Source: Actinophytocola sp. (GTDB lineage: Bacteria; Actinomycetota; Actinomycetes; Mycobacteriales; Pseudonocardiaceae). Taken from it: DNA of 54,545 nt. The stretch covers positions 1-54,545 of the forward strand of contig NZ_WHTD01000039.1 of the NCBI RefSeq assembly GCF_009379765.1, in the 5' to 3' direction. Positions 34,632 through 43,502 of this stretch are shown here, one piece after another; the first letter of the stretch is position 1, and each line of letters begins with the position of its first letter. The position numbers were made by a program, and so were the translations under genes. The notes under the pieces were generated by a model that ran no database searches, had not been told where the DNA came from, and saw nothing but the letters and a program-made list of their open reading frames with translations.

Positions 34632-35250
34632 CTACGCAGGCACGCGTCGTCGCGGTGTGTGACACGGGCAACCGGCCGCGACCCCCTCGGGCGTGCCGGC
34701 GGCGACGCGCTCGACCTCGGCGAGGATCGCCCGGCGTTCGGCGTCGTCGATCCAGCGGCCGCGAACCACCACACCGGACAGCCGGGTCGTGTTCCGGATG
34801 TCGTGCAGCGGGGTCGGCGTCGAGCACGACGAGATCCGCGGCCCGGCCGGCGGCGATCCGGCCGGTGTCGGCGCCCAGGTACCGCGCGGGCTCGGCGGTC
34901 GCCGCGTGCAACGCGGCCATCGGCGACAGGCCCGCCTCGACCAGCAGCGCCAGCTCGTCGTGCACGGAGAAGCCCGGGTACACCGCGACCGTGCCGGTGT
35001 CGGTGCCGGTCATGATCGGCGCGCCGGTCTCCTGCATCTCCCGCACGGTGCGTAGCCGGTGCGCGTGGTCGAGGCCGCGGTGCATGACGAGCGTGGACAC
35101 CTGCCGGGTGCGGCGGCGGGCGAGCTTTCCGTACAGCTGGCGGGCCTTGCTCTTGTTGTAGGAGCTGGCGGCGGTCCACTCGAGCTCGTGGATGGCCTTG
35201 AACCAGCCGCTGTAGTCGCCCAGCTCGAGGTGCCGGCACCAGTTTCGAAG
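34632..35250 (-). pseudogene. Amidohydrolase, 3' remnant with frameshift
   Basis: The frame contains a metal-dependent amidohydrolase C-terminal half (GAPIMTGTDTGTVAVYPGF, then LALLVEAGLSPMAALHAAT, ADLVVLDADP). After DADP it shifts: the expected PLHDIRNTTRLSGVVVRGRW lies one frame over, as if a C had been added to a CCC run near 34822, and ends with TAG at 34632. The 5' half, including the first metal-binding His motif, is missing; before about 35240 the sequence is unrelated. A decayed gene. Confidence 0.7.
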
Positions 35251-35564
35251 GTAGGGAAAGCCCTATCCTGGGGCCAACACCGGGTCACCGACTCGTGCGC
35301 GCACGCGACGCAGATGGGCGGCTCGGTCACCCCCATCTTGTTCGGCCAGCCCGGCCAGTCCTCGCGATGGTCCTTCAGCAGCCACAACACGCCAGCGTCC
35401 GGGTGGTCGGCCGGGCCCGCACACACCTGACACAACAGCCGCAGCATCGTCCGCCGCTGCCGCAACGGATGCACCTTCCCGAAGTCCGGCCGTACCTGCC
35501 CGGGCCGGAACGGGGTGCGGAACCACAACACCCCGAACCTGACCCGGTCGGGCCACCACCTCAT
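35241..35564 (-). pseudogene. Fragment of an actinobacterial hypothetical protein
   Basis: The frame encodes FRTPFRPGQVRPDFGKVHPL, RQRRTMLRLLCQVC, a P-P-I-C-V-A-C-A-H motif and a few Trp-rich segments. The paired C-x-x-C and C-x-x-C motifs suggest a zinc-binding fold, and similar proteins exist in Streptomyces mobile regions, to my recollection. It fuses abruptly to the amidohydrolase remnant at about 35240, losing its own C-terminus. Confidence 0.5.
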
Positions 35565-35991
35565 CCAGGTAGCCGATACCGCCCCCACGCTGCACCACCA
35601 CATCCGCGTTGGTGATCAGCCACCAGACCGTCCACACGTAGAAGGCCAGGAACGGTGCCGTCGCCAACCGGGTAACGGTTCACGACGCTGTGTGATCTTG
35701 AGTGGGGCGCCGGGAGCGGTGCGGGTGAGAGCGCGGGACCCCTGCTACAGGATTCGAGTGCGCTTTTCACTCTTCTTGAGGGTGGTCAGTTCTTTCTCCA
35801 TTCACGTTCCGTCTGTCTCGTCTGTTCACGGGGAGTTGACACCGGGAAGAGGTGGGCCTGACGTGGCACAACCCGAACTCTTTGGTGTTGGTCGAAGGCC
35901 CTGAGATCGAGATCCGGCCGGTGGGCATCCATCGCCTTCCTGCAGGTGATCCCCGGTTGACAACAGTTCACATCTATCGTAAGTTTTATGC
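35565..35991. other. Intergenic stretch of accessory patch
   Basis: No convincing gene on either strand. Base composition is visibly less GC-rich than the flanks (runs such as CTTTTCACTCTTCTTGAGG). The right end holds the promoter of the ArsR operon. Confidence 0.5.
35957..35985 (+). promoter_or_regulatory. Consensus-type promoter of ArsR operon
   Basis: TTGACA (35957-35962), 17-base spacer, TAAGTT (35980-35985), then six bases to ATG 35992: a leaderless transcript. Confidence 0.65.
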
Positions 35992-36339
35992 ATGCCAAGG
36001 CCATCGGCGGCGGAAGACGTGTTCAGGGCGGTGGCCGATCCAACTCGCCGGGCGGCGTTGGAAGCGCTCGGGCGTCGGCGCGAACTGCCCGTGACTGAAC
36101 TGGCTGACGAGCTTGGCGTCAGTTTGCCGATGCTCTCGCGTCACCTCGCCGTGCTGCGTTCAGCAGGGTTGGTCACCGAGCAACGCTCCGGACGCCAGCG
36201 GCTGTACCGGCTGCGGCCCGAGCCACTGCGCGACCTGTATGACTGGGCCGCGATCTTCAGTGACTTCTGGACCGAACGACTCGGCAACCTGCGGACTTAC
36301 CTTGACAGTCAGTCACAGAAGACACATGAGGGAGAGTGA
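35992..36339 (+). CDS. ArsR family transcriptional regulator
   Basis: The 115-residue winged-helix repressor (DVFRAVADPTRRAALEAL, recognition helix in ELGVSLPMLSRHLAVLRSAG, wing with GRQRLYRL). No metal-binding Cys motif, so probably not metal-responsive; the small ArsR proteins paired with SRPBCC genes form a known two-gene arrangement. First gene of an operon with the next two. Confidence 0.9.
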   Translation: MPRPSAAEDVFRAVADPTRRAALEALGRRRELPVTELADELGVSLPMLSRHLAVLRSAGLVTEQRSGRQRLYRLRPEPLRDLYDWAAIFSDFWTERLGNLRTYLDSQSQKTHEGE

Positions 36340-36342
36340 GAA

Positions 36343-36783
36343 ATGTCCCGCGACATCACCCTTGAAGTCGACCTGCCATACCGGCCGAAAGACGTGTGGT
36401 TCGCGCTGACCGATCCCGGCGCCCTGGCCGAGTGGCTGATGCTGGTGGACGGCTTCGCCCCGGTTGTCGGCACGACGTTCACGCTACGCGCCAAGCCAAT
36501 GCCCGGCTGGGACGGAGTCGTGCACTGCGAGGTGACCGAGGCTGACGAACTCACCAGGCTCGCCTACACCTGGCGCGGGAGCAGGATGCGCAACAGCACC
36601 ACCGTCATCTGGCGGCTGACCGAGCTGGGCGACGGGGGAACTCGGCTGCACCTCGACCATCAGGGATTCACCGGCGTCGCCGGTGCCGTGCTGGCGTTCA
36701 TGCACAGTGGCGGGTGGAAGAAGATGGTGCGTGCCCGGCTGGTCGATCACCTGCGACGGGCCCAGGCCGAGGGAACGGCATGA
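36343..36783 (+). CDS. SRPBCC/AHSA1-like domain protein
   Basis: The 146-residue protein has the AHSA1/START-like pattern: LEVDLPYRPKDVWFALTDPGALAEWL at the start, VVHCEVTEADELTRLAYTW, GGTRLHLDHQGF, and a long C-terminal helix with GGW. Such proteins bind hydrophobic ligands in a cavity. It follows the ArsR gene by three bases and overlaps the next gene (ATGA). Confidence 0.87.
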   Translation: MSRDITLEVDLPYRPKDVWFALTDPGALAEWLMLVDGFAPVVGTTFTLRAKPMPGWDGVVHCEVTEADELTRLAYTWRGSRMRNSTTVIWRLTELGDGGTRLHLDHQGFTGVAGAVLAFMHSGGWKKMVRARLVDHLRRAQAEGTA

Positions 36784-37229
36784 GCGGGATCGAGTTCGAC
36801 ACGGAACTGGTCAAGGAACGCAACGCGGTGCGACTGTGGTTGCCCGCCGAACTGGCCCAACGCCTCGGTGACGAACGGTTGGTTCCCGCAGTGGTCACGA
36901 TCAACGGCACGCCGGTGCGCACCACCCTGCACAAGATGAACGGCGGCTACATGATGGCCGTCAACAAGGCTGTGCAGGGCCAGATGGGCGCGACCGCAGG
37001 CGATGCCGTGCACGTGCTCGTCGAGCGCGACAGCGCCGAGCGCACCGTGGAAGTGCCGGCCAATCTCGCCGACGCGCTGGCGAAGGCCGGCGCCCGCGAC
37101 GCGTTCGACAAGTTGACCCCCTTCCGGCAGAACGAGCTGCTGAAGTCGGTCACGTCCGCGCGCACGGACGACACCCGTGCCCGTCGCATCGACCAGGCCG
37201 TGCAAGCGCTGACGTCCACCGCTGGCTGA
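36780..37229 (+). CDS. YdeI/DUF1905 family protein
   Basis: The 149-residue protein has a DUF1905 beta-barrel N-terminus (FDTELVKERNAVRLWLPAEL, INGTPVRTTLHKMNGGYMM) and a YdeI/OmpD-associated C-terminal helical tail (LADALAKAGARDAFDKLTP, RRIDQAVQAL). YdeI homologs are linked to resistance to cationic peptides, but the activity is not known. Last gene of the operon. Confidence 0.85.
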   Translation: MSGIEFDTELVKERNAVRLWLPAELAQRLGDERLVPAVVTINGTPVRTTLHKMNGGYMMAVNKAVQGQMGATAGDAVHVLVERDSAERTVEVPANLADALAKAGARDAFDKLTPFRQNELLKSVTSARTDDTRARRIDQAVQALTSTAG

Positions 37230-37334
37230 CATCGCCGATCAGGGAATCGCTCGTCGGAGTTCGTGCGCTGACAACTTGTGGACCTAGCCTCGATCTTGCA
37301 TGCGGTTGTGGGGTAGAGCGAGTACGAGGCGGTG

Positions 37335-37532
37335 ATGCGATCGATCCTCACCGACGTGCCGACGCTTCCCGCGGACAGCACAACCGCGGTAGCAGTCGCA
37401 TTCCGGGCCGTCGCACCGAAGCTGACAATCCTCACCGACGCCGAACGTGCCCTGCTGTCAGAATGGCTGGATCGAACCGGCGACGACCCGACCACCCCCG
37501 CAGCCCCGACTGAGACAGCGGAACATCCCTGA
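37335..37532 (+). CDS. Small hypothetical protein
   Basis: A 65-residue frame beginning at ATG 37335 (GAGGCGG upstream). The product is unremarkable: LPADSTTAVAVAFRAVAPKL, LTDAERALLSEWLDRTG, then a Pro/Thr-rich end. No family recognised. From here to the tRNA (37533-37814) nothing else is supported. Confidence 0.4.
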   Translation: MRSILTDVPTLPADSTTAVAVAFRAVAPKLTILTDAERALLSEWLDRTGDDPTTPAAPTETAEHP

Positions 37533-37814
37533 CAAGCCATCGCGGTCGGTGCCGAACCGACCCTGGGTCAAGACCTTCTCCCAGGCGTTGATGCTCTCGA
37601 CCGCCGCGGACCGCGCCGGGCGGACGCCCGGCTCTGCCGCGATGAGTGCGCTCTCGCGGCGGCGAGCCGGTTCCTGCTGCGAGGTGCCGTGAGTGCCAGC
37701 TACGAAGCAGAGTTCGTGCAATGCCATATGACCCGAAGTCTGATCGGTAGTCCCCTTGGTCAACATAGCCGCAGGTCAACAGCCGTATAGGGGTTACCGA
37801 TGCTTCGCGTGTGG

Positions 37815-37890
37815 TGGGGCAGGTGGGGCTCGAATCCACGGCTCTAGGATTATGAGTCCTCTGCTCTCTAACCGACTGAGCTACTGCCCC
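37815..37890 (-). tRNA. tRNA-Met (anticodon CAT), atypical
   Basis: A cloverleaf can be drawn: acceptor GGGGCAG/CTGCCCC, D-arm GCTCAGTCGGTTAGAG, anticodon loop CTCATAA, T-loop TTCGAGC, and an encoded ACCA end (37812-37815). Oddities: two extra bases after the D-stem (GAGAGCAG rather than GAGCAG), G-A at the top of the anticodon stem, and A-C in place of the invariant 53-61 pair of the T-stem. Could be elongator Met, Ile2 (CAT modified to lysidine) or a decaying copy. Confidence 0.7.
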
Positions 37891-37985
37891 TCGACTTCAC
37901 TCGTCAATTGTCATGCAATGCAAGACCCCAATCGACGTGCAGCCACCGGCACGGTGATCACCGTCGACGGCGGGACGATCCTGGC

Positions 37986-38891
37986 TCAGGAGATGGAAAG
38001 AATCACGACCGAGCGCGCGGTCGCGCCCTCGTCGACCACCAGCGCGATCGCGTGGCCGGCCGGGTCGAACGCGCCGTAGGTGCCCTCGATCCCGCCGGCC
38101 GGCAGCTTCTGCCCGCGCAGCAGCGCGACCGCCTCCGGCGCGTCGAGGTCGCGGCGCGGGAAGGCCGCGGCGACGGCGTCGTCGAGGGACAGTGACAGGC
38201 CGGGCGACGACGCGAGCTGGTCCAATGTGGTCACCACGCGCAGGTCGAACGGCCCGACCCTGGTGCGCCGCAACGCTCCCAGGTGCCCGCCGACGCCGAG
38301 CCCGGCGCCCAGGTCGCGGGCCAGCGCACGGACATAGGTGCCCGACGAGCACTCGACCATCACGTCCAGCTCGACGACCCCCTCCGCGCGGCGGGTGGCG
38401 AGCAGGTCGAACCGGGACACCTCGACCGGCCGCGCGGCGAGCGCGACCTCCTCGCCCGCGCGGACCCGCGCGTAGGCCCGCTTGCCGTCGACCTTCACCG
38501 CGCTCACCGCGCTGGGCACCTGCTGGATGTGCCCGGTCAGCTCGCGGATCCCCGCCGCGACCGCCTCGTCCGAGACCCCCGAGGCGTCCACAGTGGACAG
38601 CACGTCGCCCTGGGCGTCGTCCGTGGTGGTCGACGCGCCGAGGCGGATCGTGGCGAGGTAGGCCTTGGTGTCCAGGGCCAGGTGCCCGAGCAGCTTGGTG
38701 GCGCGCTCGATGCCGAGCACCAGCACACCGGTGGCCATCGGGTCGAGCGTGCCGGCATGCCCGACCTTGCGGGTGCCCATGATCCGCCGCACCCGGGCGA
38801 CGACGTCGTGGGAGGTCAGCCCGCCCGGCTTGTCGACGACGACGAGTCCGGGAGGCACGGTGACACGCTGCTTGGTTGCTGCTGGGGGCAC
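37986..38891 (-). CDS. truB: tRNA pseudouridine(55) synthase
   Basis: TruB modifies U55 in the T-loop of tRNAs. The catalytic motif HAGTLDPMATGVL (Asp within GTLDP) is present near residue 46; DKPGGLTSHDVV, SGTYVRALARDLG and GHLGALRRTRVGPF complete the signature. 301 residues with the short actinobacterial C-terminal PUA-like end. GTG 38891 is the start. Confidence 0.95.
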   Translation of the reverse strand: MPPAATKQRVTVPPGLVVVDKPGGLTSHDVVARVRRIMGTRKVGHAGTLDPMATGVLVLGIERATKLLGHLALDTKAYLATIRLGASTTTDDAQGDVLSTVDASGVSDEAVAAGIRELTGHIQQVPSAVSAVKVDGKRAYARVRAGEEVALAARPVEVSRFDLLATRRAEGVVELDVMVECSSGTYVRALARDLGAGLGVGGHLGALRRTRVGPFDLRVVTTLDQLASSPGLSLSLDDAVAAAFPRRDLDAPEAVALLRGQKLPAGGIEGTYGAFDPAGHAIALVVDEGATARSVVILSIS

Positions 38892-38913
38892 GGGAACACA
38901 TCCTCGCAGACGG

Positions 38914-40227
38914 TCAGGCGGGCGCCAGGTCCCAGGCCCGCCGCCGGATCTGCACCGGCACGTCCTCGCCGCGCGCCGCCGCGTCGAACACCGCCGCCCG
39001 GGCCCGGCGCCACCACACCGACGTCCGCCACAGCCCCAGCAGCAGCACCGCCACCACCGACAGCAGCGCGAGCCGGAACGCGGTCTGCGGGGTGAACGAG
39101 CCGAACGCGGACAGCAGCAGGCCGATGGCGAGCGCGGACCCGGTGATCGCGACGAAGCCGCCGACGTTCACCACGCCGGTGGCGGTGCCGACCCGGCGCA
39201 GCGGGTTGTAGTCGCGGGCCAGCGCGAAGCCGATGGTCGACGCGGGGCCGCCCAGGGACAGCAGCGCGAACCCGACCACGAGGATCGCCGCCGGCACCCG
39301 CCCGCTCGGCCAACCGAGCAGCACCGCCCACACCGCGAGCGCGGTGACCAGGTAGGAGACCACGAGCGGCGTGCGGCACTCCGGCCAGCGGCTGATCACG
39401 GTGCCGATCGCCGGCCCGCCGAAGATCGCGCCGAGCACGAGGACGGCGAGCATGCTGCCGGCCGCCGGCTCGCTGAGGCCCTGCGCCTGCACCAGGTACG
39501 GGAAGCCCCACAGCAGGCCGAGCATCGCCGGGGCGAACATCGTCGAGAAGTGCACCCAGAAGCCCAGCCGAGTGCCCGGTGTGCGCCACGCCTGCCGGAC
39601 CTGGCCGAGCACGACCCGCAACGACTCAGGCTCACGCCTGACCTCCATGCCGGGCGCGTGGTCGCGGACCCGCAGCGCCAGCACGACGGCGTAGAGCGCG
39701 GTGGCCGCGCCGGTGACCGCGAACGTGGTGGTCCAGCCGACCCCGTCGAGCAGCACCGACAGCGGCAGCGTGGAGATCAGGTTGCCGAGCGCGCCGAGCG
39801 CGGCTGTGAACGAGGCGAACGCGGCGTAGCGGCGGGCCGGGAAGTGCGCGGCGACCAGGCGCAGCACGCTGACGAACGTCATGGCGTCGCCCACTCCGAG
39901 CACGGCCCGCGCGAGGAGACCGAGCGGGTAGGAGGAGGCGAACGCGAACAGCAGCTGGCCCAGGCCCATCAGCAGCGCGGCCACGGTGAGCACCCGGCGG
40001 GCGCCGTAGCGGTCGACGAGCAGGCCGGTCGGTATCTGCATGAGCGCGTAGACGCCGACCTGCAGCACGGTGAACGTGCCGAGCGCGGCCGGGCCGAGCC
40101 CGAACCGGGAGGTGGCCTCGATGCTGGCGACGCCGAGCGACGTGCGGTGGAAGACGGCCGCCAGGTAGACGAGCACCGCGACGGCCCAGATGATCAAAGC
40201 CCGTCTGGTCTGGCGGGAGTACTGCAC
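38914..40227 (-). CDS. MFS transporter
   Basis: A 437-residue protein with twelve membrane helices; the first loop has the MFS motif (GLLVDRYGARRVL) and the second half SGRVPAAILVVGFALLSLGG. Nitrate/sugar-phosphate-type or drug porter, substrate not clear. GTG 40227 has AGGAG five bases upstream. It lies 22 bases before truB and may be co-transcribed; a related gene is often found beside truB in Pseudonocardiales. Confidence 0.85.
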   Translation of the reverse strand: MQYSRQTRRALIIWAVAVLVYLAAVFHRTSLGVASIEATSRFGLGPAALGTFTVLQVGVYALMQIPTGLLVDRYGARRVLTVAALLMGLGQLLFAFASSYPLGLLARAVLGVGDAMTFVSVLRLVAAHFPARRYAAFASFTAALGALGNLISTLPLSVLLDGVGWTTTFAVTGAATALYAVVLALRVRDHAPGMEVRREPESLRVVLGQVRQAWRTPGTRLGFWVHFSTMFAPAMLGLLWGFPYLVQAQGLSEPAAGSMLAVLVLGAIFGGPAIGTVISRWPECRTPLVVSYLVTALAVWAVLLGWPSGRVPAAILVVGFALLSLGGPASTIGFALARDYNPLRRVGTATGVVNVGGFVAITGSALAIGLLLSAFGSFTPQTAFRLALLSVVAVLLLGLWRTSVWWRRARAAVFDAAARGEDVPVQIRRRAWDLAPA

Positions 40228-40341
40228 AACGCTCCTGTTCGGTGTGGATCTTGGCCAGAGCAGCGTCGGTCCGGTCCCACCGGTTACAGCGCCGCACGAT
40301 GCCAAATCGTTAGCCGTGCTAAGCGTGGGCTCCCTCACACC

Positions 40342-41685
40342 TCACGCGCGGACCGCGCCCAGCACCGCCCACCGGCCGGACATGGTCCTGGCCAGGACGG
40401 CGGCCAGGCGGACGAGCATGAACGCCGACAGCCCGGTCCAGATCCCCACGAGACCCCAGTCGAACGCGAACGACGCCCACACCATCGGCAGGAACCCGAT
40501 CGCCGCGGCGGCGAGGGTCGCGGTGCGCAGGAACGCCGCGTCGCCGGCGCCCAGCAGCACTCCGTCGAGCGCGAACACCACCCCGGCCGCGGGCTGCATC
40601 GCCACGAAGAACCACCACGCGTGCGGGATCTCGGCGAGCACCGAACCGTCCGAAGTGAACACTCCCGGTAGGACACCGGCGAGCGCGGCGAACAGTACGC
40701 CCAGCGCGATACCGAAGATCAGCCCGTAGCCGGTGATCTGCCAGGCGAGGCCGCGGGCCTTGCGCTCCTCGTGCGCGCCGAGTGCCGCGCCGACCAGTGA
40801 CTGCGCGGCGATCGCCAGCGAGTCGAGGACGAGGGCGAGGAACGTCCACAGCTGCAGCACCACCTGGTGTGCGCCGACCGCCGCGGTGGACTCGTGCGCG
40901 GCCACGGCCGTCGCGGAGACGAAGCACGCCTGGAACGCCAGGCTGCGCAGTACGAGGTCGCGGCCGAGCGCGAGCTGCGCGCGCATCATCTTCGGCAGTG
41001 GGGCCAGCGGCACCCGCTCGACGACGAGCGCCCGGAAGAACAGCGCCGCCGCGATGACCTGGGCGCAGACGTTGGCCACCGCGGAGCCCTCGAGGCCCCA
41101 GTCGAGGCCGTAGACCAGGATCGGGCACAGCGCGGCGGAGATCGCGTTGCCGGCGAGCACGTAGCGCAGTGGCCGGCGGGTGTCCTGGACGCCGCGCATC
41201 CAGCCGTTGCCGGCCATCGTGACCAGGATGAACGGGATGCCGAACAGCGCGATCCGCAGCCAGCTCACCGCCGCGTCGGCGACCTCCCCCGGTCCGGCGA
41301 GCAGCCGCGCGACCGGTCCGGCGAGCGCCTGCCCGGCCACGACCAGCACGACGCCGACCGCCACCGCGAGCCAGGTGGCCTGCACACCCTCGGCCACCGC
41401 GTCGGCCCGCCGGCCGGCGCCGTGCAGCCGGGCGGCGCGCGCGGTGGTGCCGTAGGAGAGGAAGGTCAGCTGGGTCGAGACCTGCGCGAGCACGATCGCC
41501 CCGACCGACAGCCCACCGAGCGGCACCGCGCCGAGATGCCCGACCACCGCGGTGTCGACCAGCAGGTACAGCGGCTCGGCGGCGAGCACGCCGAGGGCCG
41601 GCACGGCGAGCCCGAGGATCTGCCGCAGCGGCGCGCGCTCGTGCACGGCTCCTCCAGGTAAGGTGCTGATACGGTGTTCGCTCAT
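40342..41685 (-). CDS. MATE family efflux transporter (DinF-like)
   Basis: The 447-residue protein has twelve membrane helices in the two six-helix halves of MATE pumps, with ILGLAVPALGVLAAEPLYLLVDTAVVGHLG at the start and GNGWMRGVQDTRRPL in the fourth helix loop. Drug or metabolite antiporter. In Mycobacterium the dinF-like gene sits beside nrnA; here about 8 kb separates them. ATG 41685 is 23 bases from the divergent CGNR gene. Confidence 0.9.
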   Translation of the reverse strand: MSEHRISTLPGGAVHERAPLRQILGLAVPALGVLAAEPLYLLVDTAVVGHLGAVPLGGLSVGAIVLAQVSTQLTFLSYGTTARAARLHGAGRRADAVAEGVQATWLAVAVGVVLVVAGQALAGPVARLLAGPGEVADAAVSWLRIALFGIPFILVTMAGNGWMRGVQDTRRPLRYVLAGNAISAALCPILVYGLDWGLEGSAVANVCAQVIAAALFFRALVVERVPLAPLPKMMRAQLALGRDLVLRSLAFQACFVSATAVAAHESTAAVGAHQVVLQLWTFLALVLDSLAIAAQSLVGAALGAHEERKARGLAWQITGYGLIFGIALGVLFAALAGVLPGVFTSDGSVLAEIPHAWWFFVAMQPAAGVVFALDGVLLGAGDAAFLRTATLAAAAIGFLPMVWASFAFDWGLVGIWTGLSAFMLVRLAAVLARTMSGRWAVLGAVRA

Positions 41686-41699
41686 TACATTAGCTGTAA
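41685..41699. promoter_or_regulatory. Candidate operator in MATE/CGNR divergent spacer
   Basis: TTACA-TTAGC-TGTAA dyad lies between the two starts and overlaps the putative -10 of both genes. A likely binding site for the CGNR regulator, by position. Confidence 0.4.
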
Positions 41700-41708
41700 G
41701 GATCGCCG

Positions 41709-42236
41709 ATGGACAACGCCGATTACGTCGAGGTGGCGCTCCGCCTGGCGAACGTCCCGCTGAGTGACGTGGCCTCGTTGCAGGGGGCCCTGCACGACGA
41801 GCCGTGGTGGTCCTCGCGCGCGACCGCCGCCGACGTGGCCGCGCTCCGCCCGGTCGTGGCGGGCCTGCGCGGCGCGCTGGACCGGGCCGCGGCGGCCGAC
41901 GGTCCCGGTGTGCTGCGCGAGGTCAACGCCCTGCTGGCCGACCACCCGCCGCGGCCGCGGCTGTCCGCGGGCCACGACCCGGCCGTCGCGAACTGGCACC
42001 TGCACATGGCCGACCTGACCGCCGCCCCGGCGACGGAGGTGGCCGCCGCGGCCGCGTGGGGCATCGCGCACGGGATCGTCCACTATGGACTCGACCGCTG
42101 GGGCCTGTGCGGCGCCGACGACTGCGCCAACTACTACCTGGACACCTCGACCAACCGCGCCAAGCGGTTCTGCTCGCCGCGGTGCGCGAACCGGGTGCAC
42201 GTGGCGGCGTTCCGCTCCCGCCAGAAGACCGGCTGA
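41709..42236 (+). CDS. CGNR zinc-finger / ABATE domain protein
   Basis: The 175-residue protein ends in the CGNR zinc finger (CGADDCANYYLDTSTNRAKR followed by FCSPRCANR), with an ABATE-like N-terminal half (VPLSDVASLQGALHDEPWW). Such proteins are presumed stress-related transcription regulators. AAGGA precedes ATG 41709. Divergent to the MATE pump, which it probably controls. Confidence 0.87.
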   Translation: MDNADYVEVALRLANVPLSDVASLQGALHDEPWWSSRATAADVAALRPVVAGLRGALDRAAAADGPGVLREVNALLADHPPRPRLSAGHDPAVANWHLHMADLTAAPATEVAAAAAWGIAHGIVHYGLDRWGLCGADDCANYYLDTSTNRAKRFCSPRCANRVHVAAFRSRQKTG

Positions 42237-42257
42237 TCTTGGTGTTTGGCTGAGTAG

Positions 42258-42350
42258 GTGGAGTTGACAGTCGATCAGCGGGCCGAGTTGCGGGTCATGG
42301 TGAACAGTTCGGATGTGCCGGCCACTGTCGCTCGGGCTACGGCCAATCGG
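42258..42350 (+). mobile_element. IS630-type transposase N-terminal remnant
   Basis: About thirty codons (ELTVDQRAELRVMVNSSDVP, then ATVARATANRR) match the opening of IS630-family transposases from actinobacteria, after which the frame stops resembling one. No terminal repeats are visible. A small relic. Confidence 0.5.
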
Positions 42351-42373
42351 AGGAGGAGGCCACAATCGGACAC

Positions 42374-43210
42374 ATGTCATCGAGCACGTTCCCCATCGGG
42401 GGCGAGCACGTTGTGCGGCGCCTCGGCTTCGGGGCCATGCGCCTGCCGACCGAACCCGGACCGGCCAGGGTGAACGCCATCGGGGTGGCCCGACGCGCGG
42501 TCGACCTGGGCGTCACCCTGATCGACACCGCGCACCTGTACGGGTGGGGTGCCAACGAGGAGCTCCTCGCAGAGGCGCTGTACCCCTATCCGGACGACCT
42601 GCTCATCGCGACGAAGGTCGGGGTCGCGCCGCCGAACCCTCCGCACGACGCGGCGATCTGCGGCCGGCCGGAGTTCCTCCGGGACCAGGTCGAGCAAGGC
42701 CTGCGCCGGCTCCGGGTCGACCAGCTCGAACTGCTCCAGCTGCACCGCATCGATCCGACGGTGCCGCTCGCCGACCAGCTGGGGGCGCTGCGCGAGCTCC
42801 AGGTCGCGGGCCGGATCGTCCACATCGGACTGTCCGAGGTCACCGTCGGCGAGCTCGAGGAGGCGCGGCGGATCATCGACGTCGCGAGCGTGCAGAACCG
42901 CTACAGCATGCTCGACCGCGAGCACGAGGCCGTGCTCGACGCCTGCGCCGAGGCGGGGATCGCGTTCCTGCCCTGGCGGCCCGTCCATCCCGCCGTGACG
43001 ACGGCGACGGCCGAAATCACCGCCGTGGCGGCCGAGCTCGACGCCACCGCGGCGCAGGTCTCACTCGCGTGGCTGCTCGACCGCTCGCCGGTCGTGCTGC
43101 CGATTCCGGGCACCGGCTCGATCGACCACCTGGAGGAGAACGTCGCCGCGGCGACCCTGCGGCTCAGCGGCGACCAGTGGCGCCGGCTCGACCGGATCCA
43201 GCCGCGCTGA
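42374..43210 (+). CDS. Aldo/keto reductase
   Basis: The 278-residue TIM-barrel oxidoreductase has the tetrad: Asp and Tyr in DTAHLYGWGANEEL, Lys in IATKVG, His in LQLHRID, plus the NADPH-binding region (QNRYSMLDREHEAVLDAC) and VLPIPGTGS near the end. Reduces carbonyls with NADPH; substrate unknown. CACAAT seven bases before ATG 42374 suggests a leaderless start. Confidence 0.88.
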   Translation: MSSSTFPIGGEHVVRRLGFGAMRLPTEPGPARVNAIGVARRAVDLGVTLIDTAHLYGWGANEELLAEALYPYPDDLLIATKVGVAPPNPPHDAAICGRPEFLRDQVEQGLRRLRVDQLELLQLHRIDPTVPLADQLGALRELQVAGRIVHIGLSEVTVGELEEARRIIDVASVQNRYSMLDREHEAVLDACAEAGIAFLPWRPVHPAVTTATAEITAVAAELDATAAQVSLAWLLDRSPVVLPIPGTGSIDHLEENVAAATLRLSGDQWRRLDRIQPR

Positions 43211-43276
43211 GCGGGCGGGCCACGGGGGTCGGGGCAGGTCCAGCAACGCGACGTCGACGGCGACCCGGTCGCGGGC

Positions 43277-43463
43277 TGGCGTGCTTGAGTTGGCGTCTGG
43301 CGTGCCTGAGTCCGCCTCTCACGTGCCCGAGTCGGCCGGGTCGGACCAGCGTGGCGTCACCACCTGCCGTCACCGCCCCGCGACGACACGGCGACGCCAC
43401 CGGACGACACAGCGACGCCACCGGACGACACAGCGACGCCACGGGACGACACGGCGAAGGGAC
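43277..43463. repeat. 21-bp tandem repeats (two blocks)
   Basis: Three units of TGGCGTGCYTGAGTYSGCSTC (43277-43339) and, after a gap, four units of GGACGACACAGCGACGCCACC (43381-43463). Same period and GC pattern as the arrays at 5.5, 19.3 and 54.3 kb. The rest of the 43211-43502 gap shows no gene. Confidence 0.7.
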
Positions 43464-43502
43464 GCGGGGGCGGCCTCGCCACGGCCGGTCTACCTCCGCA
43501 AC

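Noticed and set aside
37533..37814. Frames between the small hypothetical gene and the tRNA
   Set aside because: None has a ribosome site or recognisable domain.
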